Numbered from the stretch's first letter, positions 51,931 to 61,624 are shown. The stretch is 64,000 nt of DNA from UBA3006 sp036746695 (GCA_036746695.1 DAIODP010000001.1:1674001-1738000); one strand, 5' to 3'. A program made the numbers and translations. The notes: a model not told the origin generated them from the sequence alone.

Positions 51931-52586
51931 AGAAACAAAAACCCGTCGTCTTCGCACACGTGTGCAAGTTGGAAACGCTGCAACACGTCGGTTGCGCCAG
52001 CAGCCAAACGTGGGCCCAAGCCGCCAACAATGTTTGGGCTTACCGTCACATTGATTTCGTCGACTAAGTCGGCTTCCACCATTGCGGCGTTCAGTGTTGG
52101 GCCGCCCTCGAGTTGGGCAAAGTTTCCCTGCAATTGTTGAACGGCCAGAGCCAAATCAATTGTTGTGGTGCCGGCGCGAACACATTCGACACCTGCTGGC
52201 GTGGCTGCGGTTTCGGTGGTGATGAGGAAGCCCGAGCCGCTGGTGAATAAGGGCATGTTGGTGTCGATAGTGGCGCTGCGGGTGACCACACCAACGCGAA
52301 GGCCCGGCTTGCTTGGTGGGCCATAGTCGTCGACAACAACGGTGCTTGCGCCCACGATGATGACGTCGGCGAGTTTGCGAAGGCCAAGCAGCACCGCCAA
52401 GTCGGCTGGGCCGCCAAGGGCGCGCGAGTTGCCGTCGACAACGGTGCTGCCGTCAATGCTCATCACCATGCACATGCCAATGGTGGGGCGGGTGCCTCCG
52501 TTTGAGGTTGCCACGCGATTGCGGGCAATGCCGTAGGCCTCTTCAACCGAGATTTTGCTCATTGGGTTTGGGAAGAGGCGTTGCAC
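51915..52586 (-). CDS. RibD C-terminal / DHFR-fold pyrimidine-reductase-like protein
   Basis: 223 residues, GTG start (MQRLFPNPMSKI); an ATG at 52562 is an alternative. DHFR-like Rossmann fold of the RibD_C family: MVMSIDGSTVVDGNSRALGG near 40, LRKLADVIIVGASTVVVDDYG (NADPH-binding) and LEGGPTLNAAMVEADLVDEI near 165. In riboflavin synthesis such domains reduce the ribosyl side chain; stand-alone actinobacterial versions have unknown substrates. No deaminase domain is present, so it is not a full RibD. Confidence 0.82.
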   Translation of the reverse strand: MQRLFPNPMSKISVEEAYGIARNRVATSNGGTRPTIGMCMVMSIDGSTVVDGNSRALGGPADLAVLLGLRKLADVIIVGASTVVVDDYGPPSKPGLRVGVVTRSATIDTNMPLFTSGSGFLITTETAATPAGVECVRAGTTTIDLALAVQQLQGNFAQLEGGPTLNAAMVEADLVDEINVTVSPNIVGGLGPRLAAGATDVLQRFQLAHVCEDDGFLFLRYTR

Positions 52587-52640
52587 TGCGTTTCAGCCTA
52601 TTGCTCAGTGCGTTATCTGTGGCACGATAAGGAGATGACC

Positions 52641-54896
52641 ATGACGCCAACAGAGCGCACAGTGTTTCGTACTTGTCCATTATGTGAGGCCACGTGTGGT
52701 TTAGAGATCACCGTAAAAGACGGGGCCGTGGCTCGAATCAGAGGCGACCGTGATGATGTGTTCAGTAAAGGTTTCATTTGCCCAAAGGGCAGCACGCTGA
52801 AGCAATTGCACGAAGACCCAGACCGACTTCGCAAACCAATGATTAAGCGCGATGGCAAACACGTTGAAGTGACGTGGGACGAAGCGTGGGCAGCAGTTGA
52901 GCGCGGGCTAATGGGCGTGATTGAGAAGCACGGTCGAGGCGCTGTCGGTGTGTACTTGGGCAACCCAAATGCGCACAACTTGTCGTCACTGATTTATAAC
53001 CGAGTGTGGTTGCAGGCGCTAGGCACGAGGCAACGATTCAGCGCGTCGTCGGTGGATCAATTGCCAAAGCAAGTGAGTTCGGGCTACATGTTCGGTACTT
53101 CTGCTTCGGTTGCCATACCCGATCTTGATCGCACTAATTACATCTTGATGTTGGGTGCAAACCCATATGCATCTAACGGCAGTTTGTGCACCGCGCCAGA
53201 TTTCCCAGGACGCTTGGAAGCAATGCGCGAGCGCGGTGGAAAACTTGTGGTGATCGACCCGCGCAAGAGTAAGACGGCAGAAAATGCCGACGAATGGATT
53301 GCCATTCGCCCGGGTGCAGACGCGCTGTTGTTGGCGGCAATTGCAAACACCATTTTCAGCGAAGGCTTGGCCAACGTTGGCGATCACGTGAGGCCGCACA
53401 TTGCGGGGCTCGATGTATTGCCATCAGCACTTGCACCGTTTACTGCAGAAGCGGTAACGAAAGCAGTGGGCGTAGACGCCGACACCATTAAGCGGTTGGC
53501 GCGCGAGTTTGCCGCGGCCGACAAGGCCTTGGTTTACGGACGCATTGGCACGTGCACCGTCAGCTTCGGCACAACCGCTAGCTGGTTGGTAGATGTGGTC
53601 AACACCATTACGGGAAACCTGGATCGCGAGGGTGGCGTCATGTTTCCAACCCCTGCTGCGGGCGGCCCAACAACGCGTGGCGCAAAAGGCACGGGCAAGG
53701 GCTTCCAGATTGGTCGTGGCTATTCGAGGGTGCGCAATTTTCCGGAAGCGTTAGGCGAGTATCCCGTCAGTGTTTTGGCAGAAGAGATTGCAACGCCGGG
53801 CGATGGACAAATCAAAGCGATGATTACCGCGGGCGGCAACCCCGTGTTGTCTACACCAAACACGCTGGCGTTGGAAGATGCAATGAAGTCGCTCGAGTTC
53901 ATGGTGTCGGTCGACATTTATCTCAACGAAACAACACGTTATGCAGATGTGATTTTGCCGCCGCCGTCGCATCTGGAGCGAAGCCATTTCGATTTGGTAT
54001 TCACCGGTTTTTCAATTCGTAACGTGGCTAATTACAGCGAGCCAGTTTTCGAACGTGATCCTTCGCAGCCAGACGAGTGGGAAATCTTTTTGAAGATTGC
54101 AGGCATTGCGCAAGGCATGGGCGCTGGTGTCGACCCAGCAGTTGTCGACGACTTCACACTTGATGCGTTTATTGGAAGCATCATGAAAGATTCTTCTTCG
54201 CCAACCAATGGCTTGACTGCCGAGCAAGTGCGCGAACAACTTGATGCAACGGGCGCGCGCGGCGCAGACCGCATGTTGGATTTGATGTTGCGCACAGGGC
54301 CATATGGCGACGGGTTCGGCGAAAACGCCAATGGCATCAGCCTGCAGCACATGAAGCAACACCCGCACGGCATCGACTTTGGACCGCTCGAGCCACGATT
54401 GCCAGAGATGTTGCGCACCGTCAGTGGCAAAGTAGAGCTTGCGCCGCCAGCTCTGCTTGCCGACTTGCCGCGTCTCGAGCAATCGATGCACGAAGTTGAC
54501 GATGAGCAGTTGGTGTTAGTTGGTCGTCGTCATCTGCGATCAAACAATTCGTGGATGCACAACATTGAAGTGCTGGTGAAAGGCAAACCGCGTTGCACGT
54601 TGCAGATGCATCCCAACGACGCTGCGCGGGTTGGCCTGAAGGAAGGCGAGCAGGCGCGAATTACAAGCCGTGTTGGTCACGTTGATGCAGTTGTCGAATT
54701 TACGTCGGACATTCGAGAGCGCGTAGTCAGCCTTCCGCATGGTTGGGGGCACGACATGAGTGGTACACAAATGAATGTGGCTGCGAAGCGAGCCGGGGTT
54801 AACTCCAACGTGCTTACGGACCACAACGAGATGGACCCCCTTTCGGGCAACTCGGTGATGAACGGCATTCCTGTCACGGTCTCGGCGCTCGTTTAG
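52641..54896 (+). CDS. Molybdopterin oxidoreductase (BisC/FdhF-like, 4Fe-4S)
   Basis: 751 residues; of the possible ATGs the one at 52641 has AAGGAG at a 6-bp distance, the one at 52635 has none. N-terminal 4Fe-4S motif CPLCEATCGLEI...GFICPKG (Cys x2, x3, x~27), then the bis-MGD enzyme fold: GNPNAHN, LMLGANPYASNG, VVIDPRKSKTAE, GGNPVLSTPN, LNETTRYADVILPP and the C-terminal barrel LRSNNSWMHN...LPHGWGHD. Cytoplasmic by absence of a Tat signal. Substrate not assignable (formate dehydrogenase-, nitrate reductase- or BisC-like). Divergent from the RibD-like gene. Confidence 0.87.
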   Translation: MTPTERTVFRTCPLCEATCGLEITVKDGAVARIRGDRDDVFSKGFICPKGSTLKQLHEDPDRLRKPMIKRDGKHVEVTWDEAWAAVERGLMGVIEKHGRGAVGVYLGNPNAHNLSSLIYNRVWLQALGTRQRFSASSVDQLPKQVSSGYMFGTSASVAIPDLDRTNYILMLGANPYASNGSLCTAPDFPGRLEAMRERGGKLVVIDPRKSKTAENADEWIAIRPGADALLLAAIANTIFSEGLANVGDHVRPHIAGLDVLPSALAPFTAEAVTKAVGVDADTIKRLAREFAAADKALVYGRIGTCTVSFGTTASWLVDVVNTITGNLDREGGVMFPTPAAGGPTTRGAKGTGKGFQIGRGYSRVRNFPEALGEYPVSVLAEEIATPGDGQIKAMITAGGNPVLSTPNTLALEDAMKSLEFMVSVDIYLNETTRYADVILPPPSHLERSHFDLVFTGFSIRNVANYSEPVFERDPSQPDEWEIFLKIAGIAQGMGAGVDPAVVDDFTLDAFIGSIMKDSSSPTNGLTAEQVREQLDATGARGADRMLDLMLRTGPYGDGFGENANGISLQHMKQHPHGIDFGPLEPRLPEMLRTVSGKVELAPPALLADLPRLEQSMHEVDDEQLVLVGRRHLRSNNSWMHNIEVLVKGKPRCTLQMHPNDAARVGLKEGEQARITSRVGHVDAVVEFTSDIRERVVSLPHGWGHDMSGTQMNVAAKRAGVNSNVLTDHNEMDPLSGNSVMNGIPVTVSALV

Positions 54897-54900
54897 CGAG

Positions 54901-54994
54901 TTATCAACAGGCTGGGGGTAGTTGTCCACCTATTTGGCCCAATGTCCACAAGGCTGTCCCCAGAAAGAAAAAGAAATACACAGGGTTATCCACT
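54901..54994. promoter_or_regulatory. Cluster of four DnaA-box-like sites upstream of nrdJ
   Basis: TTATCAACA (54901), TTGTCCACC (54922), ATGTCCACA (54942) and TTATCCACT (54986), each one mismatch from TTATCCACA or TTGTCCACA, on the same strand with spacings of 21, 20 and 44 bp, so close to helical phase. No dnaA/dnaN genes nearby. The remaining ~130 bp up to the promoter hold nothing I can name. Confidence 0.55.
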
Positions 54995-55123
54995 TCCTTC
55001 CCACAGGGGTATGGCCGTAACCTCCCATTCGAGGCCAGTTATGACATTTTGATTTCTTTTTTGGAAGTCTCGCAAAGCGTTACTGGGTAAGGGAATGAAA
55101 TGCCGAAAAAAAGTGAGGGATGA

Positions 55124-55152
55124 TTGACAAGAGGGAATTACAATGCTGTAAT
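55124..55152 (+). promoter_or_regulatory. nrdJ promoter
   Basis: TTGACA (55124-55129), 17-bp spacer, TGTAAT (55147-55152): one mismatch to the sigma-70/SigA consensus. It is about 200 bp before nrdJ, leaving a long leader. Confidence 0.75.
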
Positions 55153-55197
55153 CAATCCCTACCAGTTGTGGATGGATCTGCAAAGGGGACAGTTTCA

Positions 55198-55213
55198 ACA
55201 CAACATGTTGTGG
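55198..55213. promoter_or_regulatory. NrdR-box candidate upstream of nrdJ
   Basis: 16 bp ACACAACATGTTGTGG, with a perfect 14-bp palindrome at 55199-55212; 13 of 16 positions fit the NrdR-box consensus. A weaker partner (10 of 16) at 55156-55171 is 42 bp upstream, about four helical turns, over the presumed transcription start. Confidence 0.6.
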
Positions 55214-55351
55214 TCGAGTTTTTGGCCCTAGCTGCGGTGGAGGCCTGACCCCCTTGGAAATCCCTCCAGAGCCAGTGGATAAAGGGATTTAGCAGTTTTC
55301 AGCAAAAGAAGTTCTACAAACGACTACAAACACAAGTAAGGAAACCACAAT

Positions 55352-58168
55352 ATGTCACTCGCACCAGAGCGTCTCACTATCGGCATCGGACGCAAGTTCA
55401 CTACACCAGAGGTGCACCCCTACGACCAAGTGGCGTGGGAAAAGCGCGACGCGCGCATCAACAACTGGAAAGACGGCAGCATTGCCTTCGAACAACTCGG
55501 CGTCGAGTTTCCCGTGGGCTGGTCGCTAAACGCCACCAACATCGTCACCCAGAAGTACTTCCGCGGCACGCCAGGCACGCCAGAGCGCGAGCACTCATTG
55601 CGCCAAGTCATCGACCGCGTCTCCAACACCATCGCCGATTGGGGCATCGAGGGCGGCTATTTCGCCGACACCGAAGAGGCCGAATCCTTCCGCGACGAAC
55701 TGAAGTTCATTTTGGTGACACAGCGCGCAGCATTCAACTCGCCAGTGTGGTTCAACATTGGCGTGCCAGGTGTTCCACAACAGGCAAGCGCTTGTTTCAT
55801 TCTCGCCACCGAAGACACCATGGACGGCATCCTGAATTGGTACCGCGAAGAAGGAATCATCTTCAAGGGCGGTTCGGGCGCAGGCATCAACTTGTCCAAC
55901 ATTCGTTCAAGCGCCGAACACCTGAAGGGTGGCGGCACCGCATCCGGCCCAGTCAGCTTCATGCGTGGCGCCGATTCGTCGGCGGGCACCATCAAGTCGG
56001 GCGGCAAGACACGTCGTGCCGCGAAGATGGTCATTTTGAACGTCGATCACCCAGACGTCGAAGAGTTCATCTGGTGCAAGACCCGCGAAGAGCAAAAGGC
56101 ACGTGCATTGCGCGACGCCGGCTTCGACATGGATCTCGACGGCAAAGACTCGTTCTCCGTCCAGTACCAAAACGCCAACAACTCGGTGCGCGTCACCGAC
56201 GAGTTCATGCACGCAGTCAAAGAAGATCGCGACTGGACGTACAAGGCCGTTAAGGATGGTGCACCAGTTCGCAGCATTCGTGCCCGCGACTTGTGGCGCC
56301 AAATTGCCACCGCCTCGTGGGAATGCGCCGACCCAGGCTTGCAGTTCGACACCACCATCAACAAGTGGCACACCGCGCATGCAACGGGCCGCATCAACGG
56401 TTCCAACCCATGCAGTGAATACATGCACATCGACAACTCGGCGTGCAACCTTGCATCCATCAACTTGTTGAAGTTCCTCAGTGATGACGACATCTTTGAT
56501 GTAGACGCATACCGTCACACCATCGAAGTGATGTTCACCGCACAGGAAATTCTTGTAGGCAACGCCGACTACCCAACAGAAAAGATTGGCGAGAACAGCC
56601 ACCTCTTCCGTCAGTTGGGCTTGGGCTACGCAAACATTGGTGCGCTCTTGATGGCGCTCGGTATGCCATACGACTCCGACGGCGGCCGCGCTTGGGCCGG
56701 TGCACTTACCTCGATGATGACTGGCCACGCGTACGCCACGAGCGCACGTATCGCCAGCCGCATGGGGCCATTTGCCGGCTTCGCAGCTAACGAGCGCTAC
56801 ATGCTCAACGTGTTGCGCATGCACCGTGATGCCAATGCCGAGATCGTCAATGCACACGTTGTGCAGCAAGATCTCGTCAACGCTGCAACCCTCGCATGGG
56901 ACAACGCAGTGCGCGACGGCGAAGAGTACGGCGTTCGCAACAGCCAGGCAACGGTGCTTGCACCAACTGGCACCATCGGCCTCATGATGGACTGTGACAC
57001 CACTGGTATCGAGCCAGACTTGGGCCTGGTCAAGTTCAAAAAGTTGGTTGGCGGTGGCAACATGTCCATCGTTAACCAGACAGTGCCACGCGCACTGAAG
57101 AACTTGGGCTACGAAGGTCCGGTCATCGATCGCGTCATTGCATACATCGACACCAACAAGACCATCGTCGGCTCACCCGACTTGAAGGCCGAGCACTTGC
57201 CAGTGTTCGCCTGCTCAATGGGTGACAACACCATTCACTACGAAGGTCACGTGCGCATGATGGCAGCGGCTCAGCCGTTCTTGTCGGGTGCAATCTCCAA
57301 GACAGTGAACATGCCAGAAGAAGCAACGATCGAAGAGATCGAAGCACTGCACATGTTGTCGTGGGAACTCGGCATCAAGGCTGTTGCTATCTACCGCGAC
57401 AACTGCAAGGTTGGTCAGCCATTGTCCACCGCCAAGAAAGACGGCGAAAAGGGCACGGCCGATGCAGCCGCTGCGACAACACAAGTTGTCGAGCGCATTG
57501 TTGAAAAAGTAGTGATGCAGCCAGTTCGTCAGAAGCTTCCACGTTCACGTCGTGGCCGCACATTCGAATTCCGCGTTGCAGACTGCAAGGGCTTTGCCAC
57601 TATCGGCGAGTACGAAGACGGTCGCCCAGGCGAAGTGTTCCTCACTGTGTCGAAGCAGGGTTCAACACTTGCCGGCATCATGGACTCGTTCGCAAAGAGC
57701 GTGTCGTACGGCTTGCAATACGGTGTGCCACTGCGCGCATTCGTCGAGGCATTCATCAACACCCGCTTCGAGCCAGCCGGCATGACCGACGACTCCGACA
57801 TCCGCATGGCATCGTCCATCATCGACTATCTCTTCCGCCGCTTGGCAGTCGAGTATCTATCGGCCGATGAGCGTTCCGAATTGGGTATCTACACCCGCGA
57901 AGAGCGCATGCAGCCAACGTTGCCAGGTGTTGAAGAGTCGGTCACCGACACAGCACAAGGCGTAGACGTCATCAGCGATCCAAAGACCATCCCATCGGTT
58001 CAGGATTTGGTTGCACAAATGGATCTCTCCGCACAGCAGTCACACGCGGCAGCATCGACACCAGCAAAAACTGGCGCAATCTGCTCGTCGTGCGGCTCGG
58101 CCAACATGCAGCGCGCAGGTGCGTGCTACGTATGTGGCGATTGCGGTTCGTCCAGCGGTTGTTCCTGA
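55352..58168 (+). CDS. nrdJ: Vitamin B12-dependent (class II) ribonucleotide reductase
   Basis: 938 residues, ATG with AAGGAA about 10 bp upstream. Reduces ribonucleotides using adenosylcobalamin, independent of oxygen. Features: FNSPVWFNIGVPG..QASACFIL (first redox Cys near 150), GGSGAGINLSNIRSS, NPCSEYMHIDNSACNLASIN (active-site Cys-x-Glu radical loop near 350), LAPTGTIGLMMDCDTTGIEPD (near 535), and a C-terminal zinc-ribbon tail CSSCGSANMQRAGACYVCGDC with the redox-shuttle cysteines. Only RNR gene in the window. Regulation: promoter, NrdR-box candidate and DnaA-like boxes upstream; no cobalamin riboswitch found. Confidence 0.96.
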   Translation: MSLAPERLTIGIGRKFTTPEVHPYDQVAWEKRDARINNWKDGSIAFEQLGVEFPVGWSLNATNIVTQKYFRGTPGTPEREHSLRQVIDRVSNTIADWGIEGGYFADTEEAESFRDELKFILVTQRAAFNSPVWFNIGVPGVPQQASACFILATEDTMDGILNWYREEGIIFKGGSGAGINLSNIRSSAEHLKGGGTASGPVSFMRGADSSAGTIKSGGKTRRAAKMVILNVDHPDVEEFIWCKTREEQKARALRDAGFDMDLDGKDSFSVQYQNANNSVRVTDEFMHAVKEDRDWTYKAVKDGAPVRSIRARDLWRQIATASWECADPGLQFDTTINKWHTAHATGRINGSNPCSEYMHIDNSACNLASINLLKFLSDDDIFDVDAYRHTIEVMFTAQEILVGNADYPTEKIGENSHLFRQLGLGYANIGALLMALGMPYDSDGGRAWAGALTSMMTGHAYATSARIASRMGPFAGFAANERYMLNVLRMHRDANAEIVNAHVVQQDLVNAATLAWDNAVRDGEEYGVRNSQATVLAPTGTIGLMMDCDTTGIEPDLGLVKFKKLVGGGNMSIVNQTVPRALKNLGYEGPVIDRVIAYIDTNKTIVGSPDLKAEHLPVFACSMGDNTIHYEGHVRMMAAAQPFLSGAISKTVNMPEEATIEEIEALHMLSWELGIKAVAIYRDNCKVGQPLSTAKKDGEKGTADAAAATTQVVERIVEKVVMQPVRQKLPRSRRGRTFEFRVADCKGFATIGEYEDGRPGEVFLTVSKQGSTLAGIMDSFAKSVSYGLQYGVPLRAFVEAFINTRFEPAGMTDDSDIRMASSIIDYLFRRLAVEYLSADERSELGIYTREERMQPTLPGVEESVTDTAQGVDVISDPKTIPSVQDLVAQMDLSAQQSHAAASTPAKTGAICSSCGSANMQRAGACYVCGDCGSSSGCS

Positions 58169-58174
58169 TCCGTC

Positions 58175-59302
58175 TTGAACAACGCCACACGCAGCGAACT
58201 CACACCCCCGTCCACTGAGAAAATAGATGCTCTCACTGGGCTGAGGTGGTTCGCTGCCCTGGCGGTTGTTCTCGATCACAATGTGCCCGGCGGTTACACG
58301 CCACGAGCGGTTACGCAGTTCTTCGCCAGTGGAAGCATGGGCGTCACCGTGTTTTTCGTGTTGTCCGGCTTCGTGCTGGCGTACAACTACGACGGCAGGG
58401 GGTCGCTGTTATCACTGGGCGCGTTGCGCAGTTTTTACGTCAACCGCATTGCTCGGATTTACCCGCTGTACATCGCTGCATTCCTGTTCGTAGCCTTGCC
58501 CGACCCAGGCTTGCTCGATGGCCCGTGGTGGCAGCACGTGTTTTTGCTGCAGACATGGCACCCGAATCTCGACTTCGTTTTTCAAGTCAATGCACCATCG
58601 TGGTCTGTCTCGGTGGAGTTATTCTTCTACGCGTGTTTCCCACTGTTGATGGTTGCAGCGCGAAAGGTTTTGCGATCCACACGAAGCTCGGTGATTGCAT
58701 TTTTCGCATGCAGCGCCGCACTCATAGCAATCGCCGCGTACTTTCAACAACGTGGTTGGGCCGCATACCCTCCAGACGATCCTGCGTCTGCATTTCGTTG
58801 GATCTATCGTTCGCCGCTATTCCGTCTGATCGATTTCATGCTCGGCATCGTTGCCTTCAAATTCGTGCAGTCACTGCGAGGCAAATCAACCATGAATCTC
58901 ACTAATGCATTGCTGGTTTCTTCACTTGTCTGGATTTTTGTGACTATGGCGTCACCATGGCCGGCCGAGTCGCCGTGGAAATACGACAGCGTGTACGCAA
59001 TCCCTAGCGCCATGCTCATTAGCGCCCTTGCAATGCATCCCTCGATAGTCAGTCGCTTTTTGTCTACACGTCCGCTCGTGCTTCTGGGCGAAAGTTCGTA
59101 CGCGTTTTACATTCTTATGGCCCCGCTTGCCATGTTCGACAGGCCTCTGTGGTTCGGCTTCACTAGCCGAGGCACGTTTGCTTTCTTGTTCGATATAGGG
59201 GCAATGATCGTCCTGAGTTATGGGGCGCATCTACTGATCGAAATACCGGCTCGCACGTTTATCAAACAACGCTTAAGCCGTCGTCATGCAACACAGCATT
59301 AG
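58175..59302 (+). CDS. Acyltransferase-3 family membrane protein
   Basis: 375 residues, TTG start 6 bp after nrdJ (no better start in frame nearby). Signature IDALTGLRWFAALAVVLDHN, then GSMGVTVFFVLSGFVLAYNY and FYVNRIARIYPLY, and about ten hydrophobic segments, the O-acyltransferase (OafA/ExoZ-like) fold. Without a C-terminal SGNH domain, unlike the homologue at 1571-3568. It probably acylates a surface polysaccharide; the acceptor is unknown. Its end overlaps the next gene by 17 bp. Confidence 0.86.
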   Translation: MNNATRSELTPPSTEKIDALTGLRWFAALAVVLDHNVPGGYTPRAVTQFFASGSMGVTVFFVLSGFVLAYNYDGRGSLLSLGALRSFYVNRIARIYPLYIAAFLFVALPDPGLLDGPWWQHVFLLQTWHPNLDFVFQVNAPSWSVSVELFFYACFPLLMVAARKVLRSTRSSVIAFFACSAALIAIAAYFQQRGWAAYPPDDPASAFRWIYRSPLFRLIDFMLGIVAFKFVQSLRGKSTMNLTNALLVSSLVWIFVTMASPWPAESPWKYDSVYAIPSAMLISALAMHPSIVSRFLSTRPLVLLGESSYAFYILMAPLAMFDRPLWFGFTSRGTFAFLFDIGAMIVLSYGAHLLIEIPARTFIKQRLSRRHATQH

Positions 59303-60374
59303 GAAGCCGGTCGAACTGGCCTGGTTTGCGGCGCTGTGCGATGACGATTACGAGTTTCTTGGTGTAACCGACCCAAAGCTTGCAAGCTCGTGGCTGCACT
59401 GCAGCGACATTGTGTTGCGTGCCGAAGAAAACGGCTTCGACAACATATTGCTGCCATCGGGTTTCGAACTAGGAATAGACGCAACAACATTTGCAGCGGC
59501 GGCAAGCGTTGTCACCGAGCGAATCAAGTTGTTGCTTGCGGTTCGTACGGGTGAGGTGGTGGCCCCGCAATTGGCGCGACAAATCTCTACGTTGCAGGAC
59601 ATTTCGGCTGGGCGGCTCACCATTAACGCCATCTCCTCCGACATTCCCGGTCAGTCGCTTCCCAGTGATGCCCGTTATCGGCGTACCACCGAGTACTTCG
59701 GCGCGGTCAAGTCGTTGCTCAATACGGGCAGGGTGGATATCGATGGCGAGTTTGTTCAACTGCACATCGATGCGCCCCGGGTCTCGCGCAATCAGGCAAG
59801 CCTTGGCTTTGGCGCTCCGCCTATTTACTTCGGCGGGCTGTCGAGCGAAGCACGCGAATGCGCAGCGCACATTGCCGACGTGTACTTAATGTGGCCCGAC
59901 ATCACTGCAAATGTGGCAAGTGTTCGTACCGATGTCGAATCGCGTGCGGCAGCCGTCGGCCGCACAATGCGTTATGGCTGGCGCTCTCACGTTGTTGTTC
60001 GTGAAACCGAAGCCGAGGCACGCGAAGCGGCAAGGCTGTTGCTCTCCAGATTGGATGACGAGACGGGTGAGGCAATTCGCGCCAAGTCGCTCGATTCCAA
60101 ATCGGCCGGTGTCACGCGGCAAAGCGAACTTCGCGACAACGCCGACGCCGATGGGTACATCGAACGCCATTTGTGGGCGGGGGTGGGGCGCGCCCGCAGT
60201 GGTGCAGGCGTAGCCATCGTTGGCGACCCAGACCAGGTGACGGCCAAGATCAACGAACTGATCGACGCGGGCATAGATGCATTTATCTTTTCTGGGTACC
60301 CGCACCTAGACGAGTGCGACTTGTTTGCCAAATACGTGTTGCCCAATATTGAGCACGCGCCTCTAGTGGCCTAG
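59286..60374 (+). CDS. LLM-class flavin-dependent monooxygenase (SsuD-like)
   Basis: 362 residues, ATG at 59286 inside the end of the acyltransferase gene. Luciferase-like TIM barrel; the order AEENGFDNILLPSG, ITERIKLLLAVRTG-like VTERIKLLLAVRTGEVVAP, ISAGRLTINAISSD and IVGDPDQVTAKINELIDAGI is closest to alkanesulfonate monooxygenases, which desulfonate alkanesulfonates with FMNH2. F420-dependent members share the fold, so the cofactor is open. No ssuE or sulfonate transporter nearby. Convergent with the P450 gene, overlapping by 4 bp. Confidence 0.82.
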   Translation: MQHSIRKPVELAWFAALCDDDYEFLGVTDPKLASSWLHCSDIVLRAEENGFDNILLPSGFELGIDATTFAAAASVVTERIKLLLAVRTGEVVAPQLARQISTLQDISAGRLTINAISSDIPGQSLPSDARYRRTTEYFGAVKSLLNTGRVDIDGEFVQLHIDAPRVSRNQASLGFGAPPIYFGGLSSEARECAAHIADVYLMWPDITANVASVRTDVESRAAAVGRTMRYGWRSHVVVRETEAEAREAARLLLSRLDDETGEAIRAKSLDSKSAGVTRQSELRDNADADGYIERHLWAGVGRARSGAGVAIVGDPDQVTAKINELIDAGIDAFIFSGYPHLDECDLFAKYVLPNIEHAPLVA

Positions 60375-61624
60375 GGGTTGATGCGGCACGGCATGCGCTT
60401 GATGCCGTTGATGAAGTTGCTTTGCAGGTAGGCGGGCTCGCCAGTGATCTGCAGGTTTGGCATGCGTCGACGAATTTCGTCGAACATCACGGCAATTTCA
60501 CGACGTGCAAGGTTTGCGCCCAAGCAGAAGTGCGGGCCGCCTGCGCCGAAGCCAACTTGCGCTGGTGCTGCGGCGCGGGTGACATCGAATGTGTATGGGT
60601 TTGCATACACGTCCTCGTCGCGGTTGGCCGAGTTGTACCACATCACGATTTTTTCGCCCTCTTTGATTTTGACTCCACGAATTTCGGTGTCGCGGGTTGC
60701 TGTGCGGCGGAAATGAATAACAGGTGACGCCCAGCGAACAATTTCTTCGACGGCAGTTTTTGTATTGGCATCGAAGTTGTTGAACCACTTAGCGCGTTCG
60801 TCGGGTTGCAACGAAAGTTGGCGCATGCCGTGGCTGATTGCGTTACGTGTGGTTTCGTTTCCTGCAACCACAAGCAAGATAAAGAAGCTGCCAAACTCTT
60901 GCGACGACATGCGGTCGCCGTCCACGATGGAGTGCATCATCACGCTGGTGAGGTCGTCCGTTGGGTTCTTCAAACGGGCCTCACCCAGCGCTTGCGCGTA
61001 AGCAAAGATCTCAAGCGCAACAGTGATCAGGTTCTCAAGAGTTCCGCCAAAGTCCGGGTCTCCGGCGCCAAGGATGACATTGGTCCAGTCCAAAATCTGG
61101 CGCTCGTCGCTTTCTGGAATGCCCATCATTTCGCAAATGATCTGCAGCGGAAACGGTGCGGCGATGTTGTCGACAAAATCAAACTCGCTGTCGCCAAACT
61201 TTTCAATCGCTCGATCTACGACGGTTCGGGCTTTGTTTTTCACGTACTCCTCAACGCGCGAAATTTCTTTTGGTGTGAAGCCCTTGGAAACGATGGTGCG
61301 CAGTCGCACGTGCTTTGGGTCGTCCATGCTGATCATGGAGCCAAAGAATTCGTTGAGTTCAACCGTGAGGTCGGGGATATTGGTGCCCTTGCCGCTGCAG
61401 AACAAGTCTGGGTTGCGGCTGGCATGCCAGATGTCCTCGTGCTTGGTGAGTGCCCAGTAGCCGGGCCCAACGGGGAAGTTGACGAGGGGTATTTCCTCAA
61501 AGAATTTGACGGGGGCCTTGCGACGCAGGGTGGCGAATGTGGATTCCCGCAATTGCTGGGGGGCTTTCCAAAATTCGGGGTCGGAGATGTTGATGCTGTC
61601 GAGCGCCACTTCGGTGAGTTCCAT
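60371..61624 (-). CDS. Cytochrome P450
   Basis: 417 residues from the ATG at 61624 (MELTEVALDS); a TTG two codons earlier is possible. Heme-binding motif FGAGGPHFCLGANLARRE with Cys367, I-helix VVAGNETTRNAISH, ExxR in the K-helix region (VEEIVRWASP precedes it) and the SMDDPKHVRLRTIVSKGFT segment. Closest in style to the CYP125/142/124 group of actinobacteria that hydroxylate sterol side chains or fatty chains, but the substrate is inference. No ferredoxin gene adjacent. Divergent from the thiolase gene. Confidence 0.9.
   Translation of the reverse strand: MELTEVALDSINISDPEFWKAPQQLRESTFATLRRKAPVKFFEEIPLVNFPVGPGYWALTKHEDIWHASRNPDLFCSGKGTNIPDLTVELNEFFGSMISMDDPKHVRLRTIVSKGFTPKEISRVEEYVKNKARTVVDRAIEKFGDSEFDFVDNIAAPFPLQIICEMMGIPESDERQILDWTNVILGAGDPDFGGTLENLITVALEIFAYAQALGEARLKNPTDDLTSVMMHSIVDGDRMSSQEFGSFFILLVVAGNETTRNAISHGMRQLSLQPDERAKWFNNFDANTKTAVEEIVRWASPVIHFRRTATRDTEIRGVKIKEGEKIVMWYNSANRDEDVYANPYTFDVTRAAAPAQVGFGAGGPHFCLGANLARREIAVMFDEIRRRMPNLQITGEPAYLQSNFINGIKRMPCRINP

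Noticed and set aside
54901..54994. Chromosomal origin of replication
   Set aside because: DnaA-like boxes are few, there is no AT-rich unwinding region and no dnaA, dnaN, rpmH or parAB nearby.
54897..55351. Cobalamin riboswitch before nrdJ
   Set aside because: I looked for the B12-box and the conserved core; only a loose GAGCCAGTGG string was found, which does not fit in order or spacing.
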